Shown: positions 1 to 12,858, counted from the stretch's first letter. The stretch: 64,000 nt of DNA from Brachypterus glaber (GCA_958510825.1 OY294049.1:34934774-34998773); one strand, 5' to 3'. Notes: generated by a model from the letters alone, not told the origin. Translations and numbers: made by a program.

Positions 1-115
1 TACCTACTTCTAGGCCAACTTTGGTATAAATCATTGATTATAAAATTAATATTAAGCGAGATAATTAGCCTTTAATAAAATTAGCTGTTGCTATTTTCAA
101 AAACGCACTGTATTA

Positions 116-601
116 CACTCAGAGAAAAATCGTTGTAAAATCAAACAAAAGTCATATGTTTCAAAAGAAAACCAATATGTTTTTGCTCCGACAGTGTTTT
201 ATGTTAATTCAAAAATATACTTTTTAATTTTATAAGCCATTGTAAAAATAAAAATATTCCTTGTAATTTACAAAATGTTTCCTTTTAAATCATTTGTAAA
301 CTTGTAAATGATTTGAACATAAAACTGGTTATTTTAAAAAGAATTCTTTTAATATATAGATATTTTTCAACAATATAAAGGGAAATATTATAATTTTATT
401 AAGAAAACATTAAAATAAAAAAGTAAGGGACAATACTTTTACTTTAAACTGAAAAACTTTTTGGTGTAAAAATAATTTTCTTAAATTAATATTATTCATA
501 ACTAAAACGTAAAGTTTTTACTTTTAATATTTTAAAAGGCATTTTTTTTTTAAATTGAAATAATTTCTTATTGATTTTACAAGTTGAGATTTTTCTGAGT
601 G
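116..601. mobile_element. TIR element, CACTCAG termini
   Basis: The left end CACTCAGAGAAAAATC is mirrored at the right end by GATTTTTCTGAGTG. The arms agree over about 29 bp and the element is flanked by TA on both sides. The interior is A+T-rich and full of TTTTAAA and TTGTAAA words, with no coding capacity. This is a MITE-like non-autonomous DNA transposon. The superfamily is not certain. Confidence 0.6.
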
Positions 602-745
602 TAGAAATAGACTAATGGCCTGAATTTTGTATACTGCTTCTTCTTATCGTTATTGAAACCTGTAGTACACGATGCTACTTACATACTAAGCAAGTGCTAG
701 GCAAGACAAGACGCTTTTAATTTTGTCCTTCCTGGCACTCTCATA

Positions 746-812
746 GCATGACACTTGCATCGCATGACCCTTGCATCGCATGACCCTTGCATCGCATGAC
801 CCTGGCATCGTA
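746..812. repeat. 16-bp tandem repeat, about 4 copies
   Basis: Four head-to-tail copies of GCATGACCCTTGCATC with single-base changes. The array lies about 180 bp upstream of the TATA box of the first peptide gene. It could be a promoter-proximal enhancer-like array or a chance minisatellite. Confidence 0.75.
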
Positions 813-990
813 TACGACGGATTTTCCAAAAAAATAACACAATAACTTAAAGACGCTGTGAAATAATTTAAAATTTAAAACAATGAAACTGCTCAAAGAA
901 GAAAAAAGTAAAGAAAACATTATTTGGATTTTTCAATAGTATTTCAAAATATTCGAATCTCTTTGACATTTTAGATAAGGCATAAGTAAG

Positions 991-998
991 TATAAATA
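991..998 (+). promoter_or_regulatory. TATA box of nine-exon peptide gene
   Basis: TATAAATA lies 50 bp before the ATG at 1048, which places transcription start near 1020-1025. No TCAGT initiator is seen at the expected place. Confidence 0.6.
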
Positions 999-1047
999 AG
1001 ACCAACATATTGATAAACTAAATTAGTTAACACGTTAACATAGAAAA

Positions 1048-1076
1048 ATGAAGCATTTAGTTGTAAGTAGCTAGAT

Positions 1077-1157
<81 letters not shown>

Positions 1158-4100
1158 AACAAAGTGTTTTTGTTTACCTTATCTCGAGCTTTATCTTTAT
1201 TTTGTCTAGGGTTTTAATATATTTCTAACCTAATAAGAGTTGGAAAAGTCATTTTCTTATGTGGTTAGAACAGAATTTTATTCACAAGCATAAATAAATA
1301 ACAAATTACCTTCTAAAATTCACCATTTTAAATGATCGTCTACAGACATTTTGCAGATTTCTAACGTCACTATAAATTTCAACTTGTTGTTATTTTCTAT
1401 TATTAGGGTCGGTATGAACCACATAATATATAAATAAATATTAATCTTTATTGTTTTTCGTATAAATAAACAAAAATGTTAGGTTAATTTATTCGCAAAC
1501 TTCAACTGTTTACAGACAATGCGATAGTTTCGCCATCTATGATGTATAACCAAAAGTCAAAAACAGGTTAGATATGAATTCATATCTAACCTAGGTTAGA
1601 TAAGAAAAGCTTTATTAACGTTTAAAGAAAAGGACAAAAATGATAGATTTTGAAACTTTTTTAATGTATATAAAGAACGTTTTTCTGTATGCTTGTGATA
1701 AAAAGTAATTTTAGCATAGCGTTTTTAAATGCCATGTTAGTATTTTATTTTTAAATATTCTTTTTAATAAATATTTTTTTTTAGTTCTTCCTAGTAACTT
1801 TGGCCGTGGCAGCTGCAGTTTATAGAGATGGTAATTATAAATATTTTTTAGAATTAACTTAATACAAACATTTTTTCTGGCACCTAAGTTTTTTCCAGAC
1901 TGTCAGTCTTAAGGACGCTTAGAGCTAACGACTTCCAATTTGGACCATAGGTTGATTATCCAAAGTTCCAGGCCGGGATTGTTTTTCGTAAAAATCGAAT
2001 TGGGATAAGGGGAAAATGGAGTAAAAACAATTTTTTTCAAAAACTTTTTTTTTCAATTTATTTTTTGTTTTAGGAAACAAGAAACTTTTTTTGAAAAACC
2101 TGAAAAAAAATTTTTTATTTTTTTTAATTTTTTTTTTTCGTTTTTGATTTTAATCAACCTAGGCCTATAGTGGAAAATATTATTTTGTTGGCAGCAGTAT
2201 TGATAATTTTTGTAGTAAAATTTGTTATTCTGTATCCTATAGTCACTTCATAATTTTATATTCCAGGAGCACATCATTTCGGAGAAAATGGATTTCATCA
2301 AAATGACCAACGCAATGGTAAGTTTTTTACTTTCCCCGAGGAAAGTCTTGAGTTAATAAAAAAAATTCGAAATTTATTGCTTTTTTACGTTTCTCGACTT
2401 TTATATCCAAAAAATATGATTTCCGTAAAAAAAAATCGGTCTGTTTTTTAAATATGTTGAATTTTTTTTTTTCAAAGGGTACCTAGAGGGTGTCTCAGAA
2501 CTAACGCACTTTCTTTTAAGGAGTGATTATACATAAAAAAACATAAAAAAGTTTTATAAATATATGTCCAAAAAAAAAAAAATGGTTTTACTCAGAAACC
2601 ATTTAAGATATAGCAGCAAATGTTTTGTTGTGATCTAACCTTAACCTCTTTAGACCCAGGTCTGGTCAAAAAAAGTATTTAAAACTTGTTTTTTTTTTGT
2701 TCATATTTTAGAACTTTATCAACACAAATATTTTTCTTAAATAAATATTTAAAAAAATGACAGTGACGTAGAAATTTTGTAGATTTTAAGGTACTGAAAT
2801 AATTTGAAAATGTTTTCAATATTTCCTTGAAAGTTGGTATATAGGGGTTTTTGAGGTCGATAAATCTGAATCTCATATTAAAAAAATTCTGACTCCATCC
2901 CTAAGGGAGAAAGCTGGGGAAAAATGCTTTTTTTATAATATTTTCATAAAAAATTGGCATGTAGGGGTTTTTGAGGTCGCTTCTGTAATAAAAAAATCTA
3001 ACTCCACCCCCGGGAGCGGGGGCTAGTTAATTTTAATCGTTTACATTGTTTTCGTGAAAACTGGTATATAGGGGTTTTGGGGTCAATGAAACTAAACCTG
3101 ATAAAAAAAAATTTCTAACTCCACTGTCGGGTAAAAAGCAACAAGAATAAATGTAAATTTTTGCGATGCTCTAGTCGCTTTGAAAAAGTACAAAAGTTTT
3201 TAAATCCTGTTAAAGAACAATATTTTATTTTATTTTATTTACTGACACGCATTTTATTTGCGTTTTTTTTTATTTTTTTTTTCAAGGTCCTCTAATGCCC
3301 CTTTAGGGGCGTTAGGTCTAACTTAAGGGACGTTTTAAAAAGAAGATGAGGAAAAATACATATTAATTTGAAGTAGTGCATTTTTAACTTCAAGCAAAAA
3401 CTGTCAAAGGAAGATAAAATATTTTGGGGCCCAAATTTTGGTGGAACACTTGTTAATACAAGGAGTAACTTTTGTGCTATCAGGCGTTTTGAAATTCTCA
3501 AATTCGTTTTTCGCTCCACCCTACTGTACATAGTTTTTTTTTTTTGAAAAAATCCTTTTCGCCACATAATATGTGCCATATTATGGCAAACTTGGTATTG
3601 AAGAGGTTAATAAGGCATACAATTATGAAGTTACTATATAAAAAACAATACAAAATACATTAAAATAAAAAATAATACAAAATACATTAAAATAAAAAAT
3701 AAAATTAAATATTTTTATTATTAGGAGGAAATCGAGGAGGAAATCAAATTGTTGGAAACGAGGCAAAAGCATTCTCTGGGAATCAACGCAATGGTTAGTA
3801 ATATTTTTATTCGATCAAAAATTGCCACTTTTTGAATAATAAATCTATAGAGGAAAGTCTCCTAATTTGGGATACCATTTACAATTTATCCAATATTTAA
3901 TAGGCGGTATTACTTTTTGATATATTTTTTTATATAATAACATACAACTTATTATAACGAATCATGATTTGTTATGAAAACATTTTTATTACAGTTTTTT
4001 TTCCAAAAAACACAGTTAAAAAAACTTTGCATATTTTTGAGCATTTGAAAAAGGGTTCCTAGTTTCGGACATATGCGATTTTTTTTTTCAAGAGTAGATC

Positions 4101-6264
4101 TGGATCCCATTGCTTATGTTTTTTGTTATTTCTTGACATTTAAGAAGTAATTTAATCATTAGGCAGTTTTTTACGAAATACTATGGGAGCGCTAATTTTA
4201 GATTCCCAATTTCTGATATCTTAAGTAATTTTCTCTTTTTTAGAACTGTGTATCTTAGTTTGTTGTATCATTATAATAATAATAATTCATAGTTGTTTAT
4301 CCTGAATAACAATTTGCTTTCGGTTATCCGAAATTAGGAATCAAATGCACAAAAATGCACTATTCGAAATTAGGCAACTTTCTGCTTTTTAGATTAGAAA
4401 TTTCTAAAATATTTAATTTTTCAAATTGCTTAATTATGACTATAGTGGATCAACTTAACCAGTATCTTAACCAAGAGATAAACACAAACTTTTATAAAGA
4501 TTATTTATAAAATAAACAAGAATGCTAATGCACAAAACTGTTATTTGCTATTTAAACGATTTTTGCTGACATTTAACGGATCGAGAAGCTCCACCGTTAT
4601 CATATTACAGGACGGATTTAGTTTGACTTTTGGCTTCACATAAAAGTAAGTTTCTGTTTAGCTCTGCAGATAGTATCTTAGATACACTTCTATCCGAAAT
4701 TGAGAAACCGTCCGAAATCAGGCGTCTTTCCTCTATGAGGAAAATAGATTTTTAGCACTAGTGCAAAAAGTAAACTATTCGACGTTAATAGGTTAATTAA
4801 ACTGATGACATTTGACCTTAAAATTATTTGTCAAAAATACAAATTTTTATTTTTTTTTTGTCGAATGGACGAAAATTGTTTTCAAGGCGATTACGGTTGC
4901 CAGCCGAGCTCCGAGAGCTCCTTAATTGCCCTTAACATAATATTTTTCGTCCTTGTATCATACTATACTATTGAATAGAAGCTGTCCGGTTGCTATATAG
5001 ATATCTAATAAATAAAATACTTTTAACTTTAGAATTCTAAAATCGTCTTAAATACAAAAGTAAAAAAACTGCAAAATTTTTTGTAAATACGTATTAATAT
5101 TAATTCATTAGCAGTAGTCGGCGAATTTCCAGTACTCGCCTAGGCGCCTCGTCGACTGTAACGTTGAGGCGAGGTTTTCATGATTTACATTTTTATTTCT
5201 TTTTATCTTGATTTTTTTAATGATTCCATTTAAACGAGTAAGGTGGGAAAAAAGTTATCGACAAATAAAAATTAAAAACATTCGTATTCTTAAAAAAAAA
5301 AATCGAATGTCGTTTTTTTCTTTGAAAAACACCGATATATATATATATACGTATGTATAGTTAATATTGTTATGGGTAACAAATTAGTCAAATGTTTCGA
5401 TTTATAAAAATTTCCCTCAAAATTATTCCGTAAGCCCCTATGTTTCTGTGTTTATTTTCAACGTTGATGAGTCATAACCGAGTTTACGCCGAATACTGTT
5501 CATTAATTATGCGGTATAATAGAAAAAATAAGATTTTTTGCATAAAGTATTTTGAAATGAGAGAAATATTAATTTATAAATATTGTTTCTTAGGGGGGCA
5601 TCGCCTAGAAGAAAATGGGGCTGGAGTATATCAAGGTGGACAACAAAATGGTAAGTATAATAGAAAAAATAATATTTTTTGCATAAAGTATTTTTGAAAT
5701 GGGAGAAATATCAATTTAAAATTATTGTTTCTTAGGGGGGCATCGCCTAGGAGAAAATGGGGCTGGAGTATATCAAGGTGGACAACAAAATGGTAAGTAT
5801 AATAGAAAAAATAAGATTTTTTGCATAAAGTATTTTTGAAATGAGATAAATATTAATTTAAAATTATTCTTTCTTAGGGGGGCATCGCCTAGGAGAAAAT
5901 GGGGCTGGAGTATATCAAGGTGGACAACAAAATGGTAAGTATAATAGAAAAAATAAGATTTTTTGCATAAAGTATTTTTGAAATGAGATAAATATTAATT
6001 TAAAATTATTCTTTCTTAGGGAGGCATCGTCTAGGAGAAAATGGGGCTGGAGTATATCAAGGTGGACAACAAAATGGTAAGTCATACTAAAAAAATAAAT
6101 ACAAAAATTAGATAAATCAAAAAGAAAATTTTTAGCAAAAAAAAACATTTTTTAATAATATTAGGTAGATACTTAGGTACTATTTTACATATTTTTTAGG
6201 TCGTCGACTTGGAGAAAATGGTGCTGGAACTTATCAAGGTCCAAACTCCAAAAATATTTATTGA
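1048..6264 (+). CDS. Secreted repeat peptide, nine coding exons
   Basis: I rebuilt this gene from splice sites: exons 1048-1062, 1785-1830, 2267-2317, 3725-3793, 5594-5650, 5736-5792, 5878-5934, 6020-6076 and 6200-6264 total 474 nt, or 157 aa plus stop. Exon 1 encodes MKHLV and exon 2 completes a signal peptide ending near AVAAA. All later introns are phase 1, so each internal exon is a symmetrical module. Exons 5-8 are 57-bp near-identical units encoding GGHRLGENGAGVYQGGQQN, with E for G in the first copy and R for the second G in the fourth. The last exon encodes one more diverged unit and ends SKNIY. A poly(A) signal AATAAA is at 6305. The mature product would be a hydrophilic Gly/Asn/Gln-rich secreted peptide. 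Paralogues lie at 9.5, 23.8 and 29.3 kb. The function is unknown. An antimicrobial, structural or secretion-related role is possible but not shown by the sequence. Confidence 0.83.
1071..1154. repeat. (AT)n microsatellite
   Basis: An almost pure AT dinucleotide run of about 70 bp inside intron 1 of the nine-exon peptide gene. Confidence 0.95.
2700..3140. repeat. Diverged tandem repeat, about 110-bp unit
   Basis: Three successive units carry the landmarks TGGTATATAGGGGTTTTTGA, then GAATCTGATAAAAAAAATTC and CTAACTCCACCCCC. The same unit recurs at 57350-57640 and partly at 24890-24970, so this is a dispersed satellite-like family. It lies within intron 3 of the first peptide gene. Confidence 0.65.
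5112..5485 (+). repeat. Interspersed repeat, inverted copy at 13 kb
   Basis: This roughly 370-bp segment runs from a GGCGAATTTCCAGT word to ATTTTCAACGTTGATGAGTC. It matches in reverse complement the segment at 13073-13375. It is non-coding. The two copies flank the first two peptide genes in opposite orientation. Confidence 0.7.
5594..6076 (+). repeat. 142-bp exon-intron tandem array, 4 units
   Basis: Exon starts at 5594, 5736, 5878 and 6020 are spaced exactly 142 bp apart. Each unit holds an 85-bp intron piece ending in a TTTCTTAG acceptor and a 57-bp phase 1-1 exon followed by a GTAAGT donor. Introns are nearly as conserved as exons, which points to recent tandem duplication or conversion. 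Confidence 0.93.
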
Positions 6265-6790
6265 TAAATATTATCTCTAATACCCTTAATTTTAGTTTAT
6301 AACTAATAAAATAATTTATCAAGACAGAATTGTTTTATCTTTTTATAAGGTCCTAATAATGCAAATGTGAAAATTTTAGAAAAATTTTAGAAAAATCTTA
6401 TTCTTGTACGCTGAGAAGAGTCATATTTTGTTCAAAACTTAACTATATTTTGTTATTGGTAGCAGTATTTTTTATTCTTTTTTCTTTGTCTACGCCACTG
6501 TTTTCCCTCTCCCATGGCTTAATAAATAAAAAAATTCTTTCTTATGTCTTTAAACATTTACAGCAGTTAACCATTTCATGGTTTTGCTACCTTTAAATGA
6601 AAAATGCAATCAACGAATGTCATCTGTTGCTGCAAATTTGGGAAAAAATCGATTTTTTCAAAAAAGACCCTGGGGAAGATTTTAATTTTGGTTTTATTTT
6701 AGTCAGTACTCATAGCATAACACCTATATAGTCATTCGCTTGATACGAAAACATTCATTAAAAATATTTTCAGAAGCTTGTGTGCAGGCT

Positions 6791-7325
6791 TAAAGCCACT
6801 TTACAGGGAGCAATTTGTGCGCAAGTTTGATGCTATGCAAGTTTGTTGCAAGAATGATTCAGTCACTGCGCATGCCTTCAGGCAAGTTTGATGCCATTTT
6901 CGTGCCATCAAATTATTTAGAACATATTTTTCGGCGATTTTCACGCAAGTTTTATCGTTATTTTCGTGATACCAACCTGGAAAAAAAGTTACCAAATCGA
7001 TTTCATTTTACTAATATAGTAGCAACTGCACATGTTAAAAATTATTATTATTACTAATAGGACGGTCTGTCTAACTAAAAAACTATGCTAGGTTATGTTT
7101 TTGTCAACAAACGCAGAGACCATTGCATCAACCTTAACGGCAGAGACACGTCAAAATTGTCTGGTTGGCAGCACTGTTTACCTTGCAATATATAGCACCA
7201 AACTTGCGTACAACTTGCTCCGTGAAAAGGCAAATCAATGTCCAATTGTCCTCATGCTATATCTGGCAGCAAACTTGCATTGCATCAAACTTGCGTACAA
7301 ATTGCTCCGTGTAAAGTGGTCTTTA
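6791..7325. mobile_element. Long-TIR foldback MITE
   Basis: The left arm (TAAAGCCACTTTACAGGGAG onward, about 55 bp) is the imperfect reverse complement of the right arm ending GTGTAAAGTGGTCTTTA. The words CAAACTTGC and GCAAGTTTG recur inside. Short ORFs across it run through the arms and are not genes. It lies between the first and second peptide genes. Confidence 0.75.
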
Positions 7326-7799
7326 TAACGTTGTTTATGATTATGCGAGCCTGCGGACACGGCCTTATTCAACCAGTAGTAAAAGGTTTAGAAAAGTAAT
7401 TCATTAAAATCACCTAAAAAAAGTTACAAAGGGGCCATTAAACAACTCACCCTGTATAGTCTTTGTCTGTGTTGACTATTTTCTATACAAATATATATTT
7501 TATTTGCATAAGTAATTGACAATAATCGTTTGATAGGTTTTATATTATGCATTAGGATGCCAGCAGGCCCGTACTGGAAAAAATCCACCCCCTGACAGAA
7601 TTTTTTTATAATATTTTCAGTGGTGCTCTGAAGCATTTTTTTGGGGGGGGGCAGAGCAAATATTTCCCAACTAAAACTTTAAAAATTGAGAAATTTCCTA
7701 AATTAAAAAAACAGCTTTACCCCTGACTGTGAAATTTCGCTGTCTAAAAAAAGGTCCTCACCTCTGAAAAATTCCCAACTCAAAAGAAAAGCTTTACTT

Positions 7800-8260
7800 A
7801 GGGTAAGGTTATATTTTTTATTATCTTAAAACGTTCATTTAGGTGTAACTAGAACATTCTGAAGATATGAGTGTGATCAAACTTCTCTAAGGGTCCTGAT
7901 TAGGCCCCTAAAATTCGTAAAATTACCCATAAATCGTAAAAATTTTTTGAAAATTGTCTATAATTTTTGTATAAGTAAAAAATTTAAAAGTCTTGAATTC
8001 CTTTTCTTTCCTTTGAGCAAAAAAAATATGTGCCAAATTTCAAAATGATCTAAATATTCTAACCCGTATCGAAAATCTGCCAAAATTGCCACTAAAAGGG
8101 TATAGCCGGCAGGCTACATGCTTACCCGGGTAAGCATGTAAAAAGTGTCCCTGGCAGATTTGAGGTTTGGGTGTATTTTTAGAATGTGTATGTAATAAAA
8201 CAAATTTGAGCAAAATTTTAGCCCTATACCTTTTTCCCGAGCTTTTTCCAAACAAGAGTT
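7800..8260. repeat. Fragment of the 28/42-kb foldback family
   Basis: The words TCATTTAGGTGTAACTAGAA, ATTACCCATAAATCGTAAAA and GTGCCAAATTTCAAAATGAT match the arms of the large foldbacks at 28.0-28.9 and 42.05-42.95 kb. Only one arm is present here. Confidence 0.6.
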
Positions 8261-8949
8261 ACACTGAGAAAAGTGCTTTTCAGTTTTTTTTCGACGTATT
8301 TTTTTTGAAAAAAATCTGAGAAAAAATATAATAGGACTTACTATAAAGGTGCATATACTGATTTTTTTTTCATCCTGAAAAATTAAGTAGTCTCGATTTT
8401 ACAGCCATTTGAATTTGTTTTTCTTCAAGTTAGGAAAAGAAAATTTCCAAAAAAGTATGTCCTTCTTTCTTAAAATAACAAAATAAATGAATACAGAGGG
8501 AAAATAATTAGGATGATTATACTCTTAATCCTTTTATTAAATGGTAATTTTAGGCAATTTCTGAGCTATTTCCCTTTCCCATACGTTAAGTAACCTATTA
8601 AAAAATCCAGGTCGAGGGTAGGATTATTCATTTTTAATTCCAGGTATCACTCTGAATATTTCGAGAACATAGAAAAATATTGAAATTCTTAAAAAGATGT
8701 ATTGTGGGGAAAAAGCTTTAGCATAAAACATTTAAAAAAAAATTCAAAATTTTTAATTTTTTTTTTTATTTTCTTTTTGGGTAAAATGAAAAATTAAAAA
8801 CAAATATATCGAAAAGATAGTTTTTTTTAATTTATTTTTTAAATTTAAATGACGTAGTAAGAAATCCTCGGAGAAATCCGAGCCAATCCTATCAAAAATC
8901 GATGAAAACAGTTCTTACTGGCACCCTATTATAATATATGCATAATAAT

Positions 8950-9385
8950 CAAAACTCATGAAAAAAACAAGTCGTAAAGATATGTAATGCTACGCATTCC
9001 ATTATATACTATTCACAGTAAATGGTATATTCCATTTTCCCAAATACTTAAAAAAAATTAAACAGATATTTTTTTTAAAAACGAAAAATTAAAAAAAAAA
9101 TCAAAAAAAATATATAATTTTTTTTTCCAAAATTTTCAAAGGTTTTTTTAATTTTCTTTTTGCGAAAAACGAAAAATTTTTGAAAGTTTTTTTTTTCAAA
9201 AAAAAAATTAATTTAAAAAAAAATAAAAAAAATTGAAAAAGAAAAAAAGAATTTAAAAAAAAATCAAAAAAAAATCAAAAATTTTCAATTTATATCCAAG
9301 TATTTTTTGTCTAGGACGATTTTTGAAAATATTAAACTACCGTATAATACTATTCTAGCGCAGGCGCTGTGAATAGTATAATAAC
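8950..9385. repeat. Interspersed repeat with CTATTCACAG ends
   Basis: It is bounded by ACTATTCACAGTAAATGGTA on the left and CGCTGTGAATAGTATAATAA on the right, with a low-complexity AAAATTTT interior. Related pieces with the same end words occur at 14490-15060, 19270-19580, 20620-20680, 27360-27425 and 33100-33470. It looks like a non-autonomous element family. Confidence 0.6.
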
Positions 9386-9461
9386 AAACTAGAAACCATA
9401 GATAATATAAAATAATACTTAAATATATTTGTTTAATGTATTAGCTGATTTGATTTTTTTG

Positions 9462-9498
9462 TATAAATTGACCAGATTTGTTATTGAAATTGTCAGTT
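9462..9498 (+). promoter_or_regulatory. TATA box and TCAGT initiator
   Basis: TATAAA at 9462 is followed 33 bp later by the arthropod initiator TCAGTT (9493-9498). The ATG follows 27 bp after that. Confidence 0.75.
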
Positions 9499-9524
9499 AC
9501 ATTTTGTGTTTTCAAATAATTATC

Positions 9525-12013
9525 ATGGGCAAATTCATCGTAAGTACATATTTATTTATTCGAATATTATTTTTTTACTAAATTTCACAGCGACATGTCG
9601 CGACACCCAGGGATTTTACAACAAATATTAGAAGTATATTTACATGTATACAGAGCCGTCACGCTTTTTTTAGTCTAAAATTACAACTTCTATCTCCTCG
9701 ACAAAAAAAAAACGTTCCCACTACTGCTAAAATTACAACTTTTATTCCCTCGACGAAAAAGTTGATAAATAAAAAAAACAAATTTTCGAATTTCAAGATA
9801 TTTGGGGGGAAGCTCCCCTCATCCCCTCCCCCATTGCGACGGTCCTGGGTTTAAGGCAAGTCTATCTAAACGGATCCCTTCCGGATCTTCTCGGATACCA
9901 CAAAAACAACCTTTAAAATATTCCGATCGACCTGAAATTTGATATTTGAACGTCCTTTGGGTTTCTCCAACACAGTAGGGGGAAATACCCATGGTATTTT
10001 TCTTTTTTTTTAACGGCTGTCAATTTTTAATCTTTTATACGTAATTTTTTAGTTATCATATTTGAAAATATAAGAATACAGTACAAGTGTTAAACCTGAA
10101 TAATATTTATTTTTACCAAAACTACAAGCATTAAAAAAAAAAACAAAGAGTGTCCCATTCATGGGTACCTCCCCCTACAATTTCAACCCCCTCGCATCAA
10201 AAATAAGCGGATCTCCCTCGGACACTCCAAAAATTGGCTTTAGAATATTACGATCGATCCTAAATTAATCGGTTTTTTTTTAAAGGGCGTAAGTCATTAA
10301 AGTAAAACTTTTGGTAAATTAAAAAAAACTTTTTTCGTTATTTAAAAAAAAAATCCAAATAAACTTTTTGTTGAAAGTAAACCTAGTTTTTAATATATAG
10401 TAAAATTTTCACAAAAGTTGCAAGAGCCGTCTTTATGTAATTAAATCCCTAAATTTGTAAAAAAACGCCCTTTTAACAAAAATCGAAGGAAATCAGAACA
10501 TTATAAAACATCAACAACACCTAATTTTCGTCGCCGTCTGACTCAGGTTTAAAGTCACTATCAGGATATTTAGGATCTGTTGTAGGCTAGTTTGTTATGA
10601 CTTCAAAGTACTCTTTGTACTGATCAGGAAAAAAAAAAGAAAATAAAACTTCCTTTCAACAAAAATCAATGTATCTATCCTCTACCATAATAAAACTGTA
10701 TCCAACTCAATTTTGAAAAAAATTAACTTACGCTATATTGGCAAAAAACGATTCAAATGTGATATTTGAACGTTATTTCGGTGTCTCTGGAGGGAATCCG
10801 TAGAAGTCCCTTACCTATACTGCCCTACTACGCTAGAAAGCAGTAACTCCATTTGTCACATAGCAGCGTTTTCAAAATATTACATCAGAGTTGACGTGAA
10901 AACGTTGCTATGTGAAAAATGGAGTTACTGCTTTCTAGCGTAGTAGGGTAGTATAAAACTTCTTTTCTTTTTATCAAAATTTGATATTTGACATTTAGTG
11001 TTAATTTTTATTTATTTTAGATTCTCGCTTTTGTGTTGGCTTTCGTAGCTGTAACACTAGCTGATTCTGATTCTTCATCCAATCCTAATGGAGGACATAG
11101 ACTGGGTGAAAATGGTGCTGGTATCCACATTCAGAGACCAGTTGGTGAGTTTACTCATTTATGAATAGAAGTATTCTTTCTTCACGAAGCCAAAATAAAG
11201 GGCAATCTAAAGTCGGTCAAAAATGTGAATTTTTGCATACGCTGATTACAAATATGATAATAAAAGTTGTGAAAACCCAAATTCCGTGTCATTAGGGTGG
11301 TCATTTTTTGTTGTTTTCGTTCGATACTGATGAAATTTGGCATGTAGGTTTCTTATGATGACTTATGTGTGGCTGCATGAGTTCAAAATTCAAAATGGCT
11401 TAGGAAATATGGCAAAAGAAATAAATAAAACTATTTTGTTTTATTACCTATGTCAGTGACATAATGTCACTCGCGTAGTTAAGACGAATCTGTTGCTGCC
11501 TCGATCGTTAAAAATGGTCTAGTAGTTTGGGCAGCAAACAAACAAACCAAAAATTTGTGACCACGATAACTTAAGAAAGCTTTGAGCTAAACACTTCAAA
11601 TTTCTACCATAAGTTGATTATCCGAAGTTCTATCGGATTGCGGCAGGGGGTAAAATGGGGGTAAAAACAATTTATTATTTTGTTCGTTTCTAAAAAAAGG
11701 ACCTTTTATTGAAAACTGATTTTTTTTTGAATATTTATTTATTTTTTTTTTTGTTCTTTTCGTTTTTTTTTTTTTGTTTTTGATTTTAATGACCCTATGC
11801 TATAATTGTAGGCTATAATAGGGGAAAGTATTATTTTGTTGGCAGCAGTATTTCGTAAAGATTTTTTTGCCATTTACCACCCAGTTTTTTTTTATAGGTA
11901 ATTTGGGAGAAAATGGTGCTGGTCAACAACAAAAACCAAACGGCGGACACAGATTGGGAGAAAACGGAGCAGGAATTTACCGTGGACCTCAACTTTCAGT
12001 CAAGAAGGACTAA
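9525..12013 (+). CDS. Secreted LGENGAGI repeat peptide, three exons
   Basis: Exons 9525-9539, 11021-11144 and 11898-12013 total 255 nt, giving 84 aa. The micro-exon encodes MGKFI and exon 2 continues with a hydrophobic stretch, with cleavage likely after VTLA before DSDSSS. The mature part has three motif copies: GGHRLGENGAGIH, GNLGENGAG and GGHRLGENGAGIYRG. The tail is basic (SVKKD). The intron 1 phase is 0 and the intron 2 phase is 1, as in the paralogue at 1048. The donors are GTAAGT and GTGAGT. AATAAA signals follow the stop closely. The function is unknown. The protein is small, secreted and likely abundant, judging by the canonical core promoter. Confidence 0.85.
10816..10954. mobile_element. 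Perfect-stem foldback MITE
   Basis: Arms of about 55 bp start TATACTGCCCTACTACGCTA and pair almost perfectly with the right end. The core around GCGTTTTCAAAATATTACAT is shared with the foldback at 23881-23985. It sits in intron 1 of the 9.5-kb peptide gene. Confidence 0.8.
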
Positions 12014-12100
12014 ATAAAAACAAATTTTCTTTAAATAAATAAAAAAACATTATTAAATACATGTGTTTTGATGAGAAAATTAATCAGTGTATTAATATTA

Positions 12101-12858
12101 GGGGCTGTCCATATATTACGTAACGCGCCTAGGGGGGAGGGGGTCAAAGAAATTGTTACAGTTTGTGACAGGGGTAGGGGGGGGTCTAGGTAAAAATTAC
12201 GTAACGGAATTTAATAAATTTAATGTTTATTTCCTAAGCTTGGCAGATGTATTTTTATTTCAACATAAATTACTATTTAGTGGCCCATAATTCCCCTTTT
12301 CACACAAAAATTGACGAAACTATGCATATTTAAATAATATTGTAATCAGTAAAAAAAACTGTTGACATTGATATTAAAAAAAAATCTTACGGCCCTGTTC
12401 TTGCGTGATCTGCCGATGAATCATCGGCGATGATACATTTTCGCGAGGAATGTGTACTCACAGAACACCAATGTGTGTACTATTTTGTCTACCTGTGCAT
12501 AAACAATATACATGTTATATGTGACACTCAGTGTAAAAAGAGGTACCTAGTATTTTTTCCCTGTGTGATATTGATTATGAATATTTTTTAAAGTTTGAGT
12601 GATTTTTTCGTTTAAAAAAAAGTGCTTTATGTATTATTATAATAAATATGTATCATTTTTACACCGTCTTTTTACCGTCTTGCATTATGCGGAATTCTGT
12701 ATCAAGAAATGTTAGAAAAAAAAATACAAATTTTAATATTGTTACGTGTTACACAGGGGGGAGGGGGGGTGTTGGTAAATGTGACAGTTTGTTACCCAGG
12801 GGGGGGAGGGGGTAATTTTTTTTTGAAAAATTGCGTTACGTAATATATGCACAGCCCC
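12101..12858. mobile_element. PIF/Harbinger-like MITE, 758 bp
   Basis: The termini GGGGCTGTCCATATATTACG and its right-end counterpart (read as GGGGCTGTGCATATATTACG) are inverted, and the flanks are TTA on both sides. A 3-bp TWA target duplication and G-rich termini are typical of PIF/Harbinger. G-tracts lie inside both arms and there is no ORF. Confidence 0.72.

Noticed and set aside
2679..3579. Two minus-strand ORFs of 65 and 95 codons
   Set aside because: They cross a diverged tandem repeat and A/T-rich repeat DNA in intron 3 of the first peptide gene, with biased AT-driven composition.
6801..7328. Three overlapping ORFs on both strands
   Set aside because: They lie in the arms of a foldback MITE (6791-7325) and mirror one another. 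There is no splice or start context.
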